Assembly: GCF_001180245.1 (NCBI RefSeq)
Contig: NZ_CVSV01000037.1
Coordinates: 61,994 to 125,993, forward strand
From: Prochlorococcus marinus
GTDB taxonomy: Bacteria > Cyanobacteriota > Cyanobacteriia > PCC-6307 > Cyanobiaceae
Reading direction: 5' to 3'
Length of the DNA: 64,000 nt
The notes under the pieces are model-generated. The model did not search any database and was not told where the DNA came from. It was given only the letters and a program-made list of their open reading frames with translations. Numbering within the stretch: the first letter of the stretch is position 1; each line of letters starts with the position of its first letter. The translations under genes and the position numbers were made by a program. Positions 57,728 to 64,000 of the stretch are shown here, in pieces.

Positions 57728-60688
57728 TTGAATAATACAACTTTTATAAAAAATTATTTTGATTTGAGAATAGAAATTTTAAATTCTATTGCTGATGATT
57801 TAATACCTTTAAGCCTTGAACCTGGAGAAAAGATATCTGACTTTGATCAAGATGTTCCAGGAGTAGTATTTATTATTAAAGGCAAATTACGTTTACTTGA
57901 TAAAAGCAAAAATGGGGAATTGTTTACTTTAAAAACATATAGTGAAGGCGAATATGTTGGCGCAATTCAATTACTAAGTGGTTTTTTTAAACACTCCATA
58001 GCTGCCTCAAGCAATGTAAAAGGCTTACTTTTTCCTGCAAACAAATTTATTAAATTAATTTTAAAAGAAAAAGATTTCTTAAATGCATTTTCACTTGTTG
58101 ATTCAATTGAGTGGTACAGCGCTCTTCGAAGTAATATAGATTTTCAGAAATTTGAATCTAAGACTTTATTAAATTGGTCGAAAAAAGAATTTCCTAGTTT
58201 AATAAGGATTTTTAACGCAGCGCCTGGATTGAACTACTTAAATCAAGATAAGGGGCAATGGATAATTAGTAGTTGCAATATTAAGGATTCTCCTGCTGGT
58301 TATTTTTTGAAATCGCCAAGGGAATTTATAGTAGAGGGATCAATTCCTGCAAGATTAATTCCAATAAGTTTAGACTTACAAAAAAAGATAAAATCTTTAA
58401 AAGAAAAATCTAGTGAAAATTTTTATGAAGAAGAACTTCATAAAAGGAATTCAAATAAAGCAAAGGAATATAAAGTTCTTGAATCTGAGGCTCTTGAAGA
58501 TTGGTATGGACGATTAAATAAAAATAATAATTATCCTCATACAAGTGGCAAAGGTATTTTGGATGAAACTTTAGCTTGTTTTAGAATGTTATCTCATTAT
58601 TTTGATTTGCCTTTCAGAAAAGACTTAATAAGGAAAGTAATCTCAGAACAAATTAAATTTAATAAAGATAAGAAAATTGGTCCGCACCAATTAGCGGCAA
58701 TTTTTGAGTTTATAGGTCTCAAATCTTCAATTCTATCTCCAAAAGAAAAAGAATTAATAAAAAAGTTGCCCTGCCCATCTTTAATTTTTATAGAAGATAG
58801 GCCTGTAGTAATTTGGAAACAATCAAAATCAAAATCATTTATCGGTGATCCTCTAGAAGGCAATAAATGGTTGGACAATGAGGTCATATTTAATGGAATA
58901 GAAAAACAAGGCCTAAAGGTTTTATATATAGAACGAACATCTTTTACACCAAAGGCACGTTTTGGTTTGAGATGGTTCTTACCCTCACTTAATAAACATC
59001 GCTTTAGCCTTTTTCAAGTAGTAGTTGCAAGTTTCTTTGCTCAATTACTAGGTCTTTTTAATCCTCTATTGATTCAACAAATTATTGATGCAGTTATCAA
59101 TCAAGGGAATTTCACTAGCCTAAACATATTGGGAGGTTTTCTAATAATTATGGCTATCGCTCAAGCTGTAATTTCCTCACTGAGAACCTATCTTTTTGCA
59201 GATACAACTAATCGAATTGATATTTCTTTGGGCTCAAAAATTATTTATCATTTATTTCGATTACCTCTAAATTATTTTTCAACAAGACCTGTCGGTGAAG
59301 TAAGCAACAGGATTAGTGAGTTAGAAAAAATAAGAGGTTTCCTTACTGGCACTGCACTTACAGCTTTCTTAGATGCAACTTTTTCGATAATCTATATAGG
59401 AGTAATGTTGGTTTATTCTGTAAAATTAACTTTCTTCTCTCTAGCTGTTCTTCCTTTATTCATTTTTCTATCCTATTTTGTATCTCCAATTATTAAAGAG
59501 CAACTTCGTAAAAAAGCTATAGCTAGTGCTCAAGTAAATAGTCACCTAGTTGAAACTTTAGCAGGAATGGAAACAATAAAAGGCCAGGGCATGGAATTAT
59601 ATAGTAGTTGGAGATGGGAAAAATATCATGAAAACCAAGTTCAGGCGGGATTTAGGAATACAATAACAAGTTCCTTTGCTGGTGCAGCGAGCAATTTTCT
59701 ACAGCAAGTTTCTGCACTAGTAGTTATTTGGGCAGGTGCAATTCTTGTATTAAATGGTCAAATGACACTTGGACAATTAATAGCATTTAGGATCTTATCA
59801 GGTTATGTCACGGGGCCAATGTTGCGAATTGTGAGTCTTTGGCAAAACTTTCAAGAAACGATAATTTCATTGGAGAGATTATCTGATGTTGTTGATCAAA
59901 AAGAAGAAATTGAGATAGCTGGAATAAATCTGCCTCCTATCCCATCCATAAAAGGCAAGGTTAAATACAAAAATTTGAATTTCACATTTAATAATTCTGG
60001 TCCTCCTCAACTTTCAAATATAAATTTTGAAATTCAGCAAGGGGAATTTGTTGGGATAGTAGGCAGTAGCGGCTCTGGTAAAAGCACTCTATTAAAAATG
60101 TTAACAAGATTATACGATCCAAAAAGTGGGTCTATTGAAATTGATAATTCAGACATATCAAAAGTCGATCTATATTCACTACGATCTCAAATAGGTGTAG
60201 TTCCTCAAGATTCTCTACTTTTTGATGGATCTGTTTTGGAGAATATTGCTTTGAGTTGTCCTGAAGCATCATTTGAAGAAATTCAAACTGCAGCTAAAGT
60301 TGCTTGTGCTCATTCTTTTATTCAAGATTTACCTTCGGGCTATTCTACAAAAGTAGGAGAAAGAGGAGCAAATCTTTCAGGAGGACAGAGACAAAGAATT
60401 GCTATTGCAAGAATGGTTTTAAAACGACCCAAAATATTGATACTAGATGAAGCCACTAGCTCTCTTGATGTTGATACTGAATATCAAGTGACAAATGCAT
60501 TGGCAAATCTTTTTAAAAACAAAACTGTATTGTTTATTACTCATCGCCTAACAAACTTAGTACGCGCAGATAAAATTCTTGTTTTACATAAAGGCATATT
60601 AGTTGAACAGGGGAATCATGAAGAACTTTTAAAAGTAAATGGTCGTTATGCAACATTATTTAAACAGCAAAAGTCGGGCATCAAATGA
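57728..60688 (+). CDS. Type I secretion ABC transporter with CNB and C39-like domains
   Basis: The 986-residue HlyB-type exporter starts at TTG. It has an N-terminal cyclic-nucleotide-binding-like domain (about 15-130: VVFIIKGKLRLLDKSKNGEL, SEGEYVGAIQLLSGF), then a C39-like region (about 275-400). There the catalytic Cys of the usual DCG motif is absent (LDETLACFRML), so it is a degenerate substrate-docking domain. TM helices follow (about 430-700), and an ATPase with Walker A GSSGSGKSTLLKML near 779, LSGGQRQRIAIARM near 882 and ILILDEATSSLD. It resembles Synechocystis sll1180. The HlyD gene overlaps its stop. Confidence 0.92.
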   Translation: MNNTTFIKNYFDLRIEILNSIADDLIPLSLEPGEKISDFDQDVPGVVFIIKGKLRLLDKSKNGELFTLKTYSEGEYVGAIQLLSGFFKHSIAASSNVKGLLFPANKFIKLILKEKDFLNAFSLVDSIEWYSALRSNIDFQKFESKTLLNWSKKEFPSLIRIFNAAPGLNYLNQDKGQWIISSCNIKDSPAGYFLKSPREFIVEGSIPARLIPISLDLQKKIKSLKEKSSENFYEEELHKRNSNKAKEYKVLESEALEDWYGRLNKNNNYPHTSGKGILDETLACFRMLSHYFDLPFRKDLIRKVISEQIKFNKDKKIGPHQLAAIFEFIGLKSSILSPKEKELIKKLPCPSLIFIEDRPVVIWKQSKSKSFIGDPLEGNKWLDNEVIFNGIEKQGLKVLYIERTSFTPKARFGLRWFLPSLNKHRFSLFQVVVASFFAQLLGLFNPLLIQQIIDAVINQGNFTSLNILGGFLIIMAIAQAVISSLRTYLFADTTNRIDISLGSKIIYHLFRLPLNYFSTRPVGEVSNRISELEKIRGFLTGTALTAFLDATFSIIYIGVMLVYSVKLTFFSLAVLPLFIFLSYFVSPIIKEQLRKKAIASAQVNSHLVETLAGMETIKGQGMELYSSWRWEKYHENQVQAGFRNTITSSFAGAASNFLQQVSALVVIWAGAILVLNGQMTLGQLIAFRILSGYVTGPMLRIVSLWQNFQETIISLERLSDVVDQKEEIEIAGINLPPIPSIKGKVKYKNLNFTFNNSGPPQLSNINFEIQQGEFVGIVGSSGSGKSTLLKMLTRLYDPKSGSIEIDNSDISKVDLYSLRSQIGVVPQDSLLFDGSVLENIALSCPEASFEEIQTAAKVACAHSFIQDLPSGYSTKVGERGANLSGGQRQRIAIARMVLKRPKILILDEATSSLDVDTEYQVTNALANLFKNKTVLFITHRLTNLVRADKILVLHKGILVEQGNHEELLKVNGRYATLFKQQKSGIK

Positions 60689-61695
60689 TAAAACAAGAAT
60701 TTAAATTCAACAAATTAGAATCTTGGATGAATAACAATTTAAATAACCAAGAACCGAGATTCGAATCTTCTCAAATATGGAATAGGAGACTTCTTTGGTC
60801 GATTATTACTACCGTTAGTATTGGATTCATATATTCTTCTATTGTTCGTATAGATGAAGTGGTAACTGCAATTGGAGAATTACAAGCTAAAGGTGCAGAA
60901 CGTCCGATTAAATCCCCAATTGGGGGAACAATAAAAACTATCAATGTTAATGAGGGACAAAAGGTTAAAAATGGAGAAATCTTAATCAAATTAGATTCTT
61001 CAATTTATCAAGCTCAGATTCAAGGATTGAAATTAAATGCTGAAAATCTTTATGAATCATTAAAAATTAGTCAAAATGTTTTAAATATCTATGAAACTCT
61101 TTTAAGAGAGGGCGCAATCTCTAAAGTAGATTATCTTGAAAAAAAAATTGCTATTCAAAATATCAAATTAAAGATAGATCAAGCTAATTCTAAAATTGAA
61201 GAAATAAAAGCTTTAAATGATAGGACGAGATTATTATCACCAGTCGATGGCGTTGTTTTTAACTTAATACCATCTAGTAAAGGATATGCCGTAACAGAGG
61301 GAGAAGTACTTTTAAAAATTGTTCCTGAGGGCGATTTGGAGGCTAAAGTTTTTCTTACAAATAAGGATATAGGTTTTCTTACCCCTAATATGAAAGCCGA
61401 AATAAGAGTTGATGCTTTCCCTTTTACACAATTTGGTTCAATAAAAGGACAACTAAAATTGATAGGGGAAGAAGTATTACCTGCTGATAAACAAAACTCT
61501 CAATCAAGATTTCCTATAATAGTAAGCTTAGATAAACAATATTTAAGGAAGAATAAAAAAAATTTTGAAGTAAAATCTGGCCAAAGTGTATCTGTTAACT
61601 TTATTGTTAGAAAAAAACGATTAATCACTACACTTACAGATACTATCGATAAGGCATTTGATGCTCTCCGCGGAATAAAATCTGATCGCAAATAA
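60685..61695 (+). CDS. HlyD-family membrane fusion protein
   Basis: The 336-residue adaptor has one TM helix (about 32-52: LLWSIITTVSIGFIYSSIVR). A beta-barrel/lipoyl region follows (VTAIGELQAKGAERPIKSPI, GGTIKTINVNEGQKVKNGEI, LIKLDSSIYQAQI), then an alpha hairpin (about 115-185) and the returning lipoyl half (LLSPVDGVVFNLIPSSKGYA). It links the ABC exporter to an outer-membrane TolC-like channel, whose gene is not in the window. The ATG overlaps the exporter stop (ATGA). The hairpin is short compared with E. coli HlyD. Confidence 0.92.
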   Translation: MIKQEFKFNKLESWMNNNLNNQEPRFESSQIWNRRLLWSIITTVSIGFIYSSIVRIDEVVTAIGELQAKGAERPIKSPIGGTIKTINVNEGQKVKNGEILIKLDSSIYQAQIQGLKLNAENLYESLKISQNVLNIYETLLREGAISKVDYLEKKIAIQNIKLKIDQANSKIEEIKALNDRTRLLSPVDGVVFNLIPSSKGYAVTEGEVLLKIVPEGDLEAKVFLTNKDIGFLTPNMKAEIRVDAFPFTQFGSIKGQLKLIGEEVLPADKQNSQSRFPIIVSLDKQYLRKNKKNFEVKSGQSVSVNFIVRKKRLITTLTDTIDKAFDALRGIKSDRK

Positions 61696-61776
61696 ATTGT
61701 TTAAGATTCAGTACTTTATTGAATATTTAATATAGTCTCGAATACCATAAAAAAGTCTATTTAAAAAACCTGAACT

Positions 61777-64000
61777 TTGTGCCTTCTTTGTAGTTATGGT
61801 GGCAGAGATATTCATGTTTCCCAAGGGTTGACCTATATTGGCTCAAATTCGTTGGGTAGAATAGTAACGGAAAATTCTGATGCTGCTAATAATTCCTCAA
61901 CAATATACTCTGTTTCAGTTGGAGATACTTTTTCAGGTAATTTAAGTTCAAGTGGTGATAGAGATTGGGTTGAAATAACACTTAATGCAGGAATTAGTTA
62001 TGAATTTAATTTGACGGGAAGTAGGTCTAGTGATGGCACATTATATGATCCATATCTAAGACTTTATAATTCCAACGGTACTCTTTTAACATTTGATGAT
62101 GATGATGGCTTAGGACTAGAGTCAAAAATTAGTTTCACAGCTTCAAATACTGGGACATATTACCTTAGTGCAGGATCCTTTAGAGACAGATATTCGGGAA
62201 GTTATCGTCTTTCAACTGAAGAAATAATCTCTATAGAAAGGGACTATGGGAATTTTGCTCCTAATGCAGATTTATCTTTATCAGATATTTGGTCTTTCAT
62301 TGATATCAACAACGTATATATGCAAGGACTTAAATGGGGTAATGGATGTAAATGGGGAAGTGCAAATCCAGAAACAACTACAACTTCTCTAAATTTCTAC
62401 ATTTATGACAACGAACAAACGATGGGGCAGTATTCTGCAGGTCCTTTGCTCACCGAAGAGCGAGCTTCATATATATCTGCAATGAATGCATATTCTTCAG
62501 TAGCTAATTTAACTTTTACAGAAAGCCAAACAGCTAGTGACTCTCATATTCTTTGGGCATCTTTCGATTCTGATGATTATGGACGATCTGGCATTTTGGG
62601 AAGAGCTACGCCACCCTCCATCACAGGTTCTAATCTCGGTGCAGGTGGATGGCCAGCTGGTCTTACAACTCAAAACCATGAATATTATTCAAACAACGGT
62701 CAAATTAATAACTCTAGGATTCTTTTACCAGGAAGTTTTTATTATATAACGACTATTCATGAGCTTGGACATTCATTAGGTCTTGCTCATCCTCATGACA
62801 ATACTGCATTATTCCCTGGAGTTTCAAGCAGTTCAGACACTGGAGATAATGGATTAAATGCTCATCCCTATACCGTCATGACTTATAACGATGTGGGGGC
62901 TAATGGATATGTTCCTAGTTCTTATGCTTATTCTGGTTTCTTAGAGACACTTGGTGCTTTTGATATTGCTGCTACCCAAATTCTTTATGGTGCAAATCAT
63001 AATGCATCAACAGGAAATAATACATACTCCCTAGATAGTTCTTCTTTAAATGGATGGAATTGCCTCTGGGATAATGGTGGTGAGGACACTATCACTGCAG
63101 TTGGACAAACAGATTCAGTTACTATCGATCTTCGAAACGCAACCTTAGAAAATTCAGTTGGAGGAGGCGGTTTTATCTCTAGACTTGGAACACAAAATAT
63201 TGGTTATACAATCGCTTTCAATTCAACTGGCAATTGTATAATTGAAAACGCCACTGGCGGATCAAATGATGATGCTTTAGTTGGCAATGAATATAATAAT
63301 ATACTTAATGGTGGCGGCGGTAACGATACTTTAGATGGTGGGAGTGGAGATGATACTTTAAATGGCGCCTCTGGAAACGATACTTTAATCGGTGGCACAG
63401 GAAATGATACTGTCAAATTCACAGCAGATATATACAATTACACAGTTTGGAAAAGTGCAGATAATCAAACAATAAAAATTACAGATAATTTAGCTAATCG
63501 AGAGGGAACAAATTCTCTTACAACTATAGAAAATCTAACTTTTAACTCAACTACTTATACAGCATCTAATCTAAGAAATGGAGCTTTTCTAAGTTCTGAT
63601 GGCTATAAACTTATTGGCAACGCTGGTATCTATACCCTGAAAACCAGTAATGGTACAAGTTATTCTGACGATAGTTCTCCTGAATGGGATGTCACTGCTG
63701 CGAAACAAACAAGTAATGGATTTGATGTCTTAATTGAAGGCTCTGATGGATCATCTAAAGAAGGTTATAACTATATATGGTCAACAAATTCTTCTGGAGT
63801 CATAACTTCTGGCAGTGGCTGGTTAACTGACGAGCAGACAGAAATTGATGCCAATGGTTATGAAAATAAATTTGGTAAAGATTTTAATAATGATGGATTA
63901 GTCTCTGGGGGATCTGCTTATCAATTATTTGGCAACGCTGGTATCTATACCCTGAAAACCAGTAATGGTACAAGTTATTCTGACGATAGTTCTCCTGAAT
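61777..64000 (+). CDS. Serralysin-like M10 metalloprotease with PPC, RTX and long repeats (3'-truncated)
   Basis: The frame is open from a stop at 61771-61773 to the window end, about 741 residues, so the C-terminus with the T1SS signal is missing. The best start is TTG at 61777 (reads [17 protein letters not shown]); there is no early ATG. A PPC domain lies at about 40-148 ([40 protein letters not shown]). The metzincin zinc motif [11 protein letters not shown] is at about 328-338 and the Met-turn YTVMTYND near 365-372. RTX repeats lie at 63310-63414 and 105-residue repeats start near 63601. It is likely a secreted protease exported by the neighbouring system. Confidence 0.88.
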   Translation, partial: MCLLCSYGGRDIHVSQGLTYIGSNSLGRIVTENSDAANNSSTIYSVSVGDTFSGNLSSSGDRDWVEITLNAGISYEFNLTGSRSSDGTLYDPYLRLYNSNGTLLTFDDDDGLGLESKISFTASNTGTYYLSAGSFRDRYSGSYRLSTEEIISIERDYGNFAPNADLSLSDIWSFIDINNVYMQGLKWGNGCKWGSANPETTTTSLNFYIYDNEQTMGQYSAGPLLTEERASYISAMNAYSSVANLTFTESQTASDSHILWASFDSDDYGRSGILGRATPPSITGSNLGAGGWPAGLTTQNHEYYSNNGQINNSRILLPGSFYYITTIHELGHSLGLAHPHDNTALFPGVSSSSDTGDNGLNAHPYTVMTYNDVGANGYVPSSYAYSGFLETLGAFDIAATQILYGANHNASTGNNTYSLDSSSLNGWNCLWDNGGEDTITAVGQTDSVTIDLRNATLENSVGGGGFISRLGTQNIGYTIAFNSTGNCIIENATGGSNDDALVGNEYNNILNGGGGNDTLDGGSGDDTLNGASGNDTLIGGTGNDTVKFTADIYNYTVWKSADNQTIKITDNLANREGTNSLTTIENLTFNSTTYTASNLRNGAFLSSDGYKLIGNAGIYTLKTSNGTSYSDDSSPEWDVTAAKQTSNGFDVLIEGSDGSSKEGYNYIWSTNSSGVITSGSGWLTDEQTEIDANGYENKFGKDFNNDGLVSGGSAYQLFGNAGIYTLKTSNGTSYSDDSSPE
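63310..63414 (+). repeat. RTX calcium-binding nonapeptide repeats
   Basis: The coding sequence shows four consecutive nonapeptide units of the G-G-x-G-x-D-x-L type ([36 protein letters not shown]), preceded by a weaker unit. Such units bind calcium and form a parallel beta-roll in proteins secreted by type I systems. They follow the protease domain directly, as in serralysins. Confidence 0.92.
63614..63685 (+). repeat. 72-bp exact direct repeat, copy 1
   Basis: This stretch is identical over 72 bases to 63929-64000 with a period of 315 bp (105 codons, in frame). It encodes [20 protein letters not shown] and the next residues. It marks the start of a tandem-repeat domain that continues past the window. 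Confidence 0.95.
63929..64000 (+). repeat. 72-bp exact direct repeat, copy 2 (cut by window end)
   Basis: Second copy of the 72-bp identical unit, 315 bp downstream of the first. Identity continues to the last base of the window, so the real repeat is probably longer. Confidence 0.95.

Noticed and set aside
62537..62749. 70-codon frame inside the metalloprotease gene
   Set aside because: The M10 protease frame is continuous through this region and carries the family motifs, so the other frame is incidental.

Overview
The window is very AT-rich, gene-dense DNA with short intergenic gaps. Gene content and order (sppA-aroH-rpmH-rnpA-yidC-ycf46-like-serS-rseP-rpsN-pnp-rsmI) together with codon use point to a marine picocyanobacterium, most likely a high-light-adapted Prochlorococcus. 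The organism assignment is inferred from content and was not checked by any search.

Positions 1-13435 are conserved housekeeping DNA: a 5'-truncated SppA peptidase, chorismate mutase, the rpmH/rnpA/yidC membrane-and-RNA cluster, an AAA+ ATPase, SerRS, the RseP protease, ribosomal protein S14, PNPase, a CysQ-type phosphatase and RsmI. This block ends with a DNA-binding-like hypothetical protein and tRNA-Arg(UCU).

Positions 13783-56188 form a large surface-polysaccharide island that starts just after the tRNA. It encodes sugar-nucleotide synthesis (ManC, Gmd, a Gmd paralogue, GDP-fucose synthase, UDP-glucose dehydrogenase, UDP-glucuronate epimerase, GalE and a WbpM/CapD dehydratase). It also has two different initiating enzymes (a WcaJ/PglC-like monotopic transferase and a WecA/WbpL-like polytopic one), about eight other glycosyltransferases, two Wzy-like polymerases or ligases, two MsbA/PglK-like ABC exporters, a Wza-like outer-membrane protein and a Wzz-like chain-length protein. 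Decorating enzymes include two acetyltransferases, two FkbM-type methyltransferases, another methyltransferase and a PhyH dioxygenase. No Wzx flippase was recognised. A lone SdhA/FrdA flavoprotein sits near the right end.

Four genes inside this island (the GT39-like gene, wzz, a GMC oxidoreductase and an aldo/keto reductase) are each broken at a homopolymer (A8, A8, A8 and T7 on the coding strand). In every case removing exactly one base restores a longer coherent protein. This shared pattern suggests slippage-based switching, transcriptional slippage, recent decay or a systematic sequence artefact, and it is the most interesting signal in the window.

Positions 57007-64000 hold a type I secretion cluster: a parvulin-like PPIase, a 986-residue ABC exporter with an N-terminal cyclic-nucleotide-binding domain and a degenerate C39 domain, an HlyD adaptor, and a secreted serralysin-like (M10) metalloprotease with PPC, RTX and 105-residue repeats. 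The protease gene runs off the right edge of the window.
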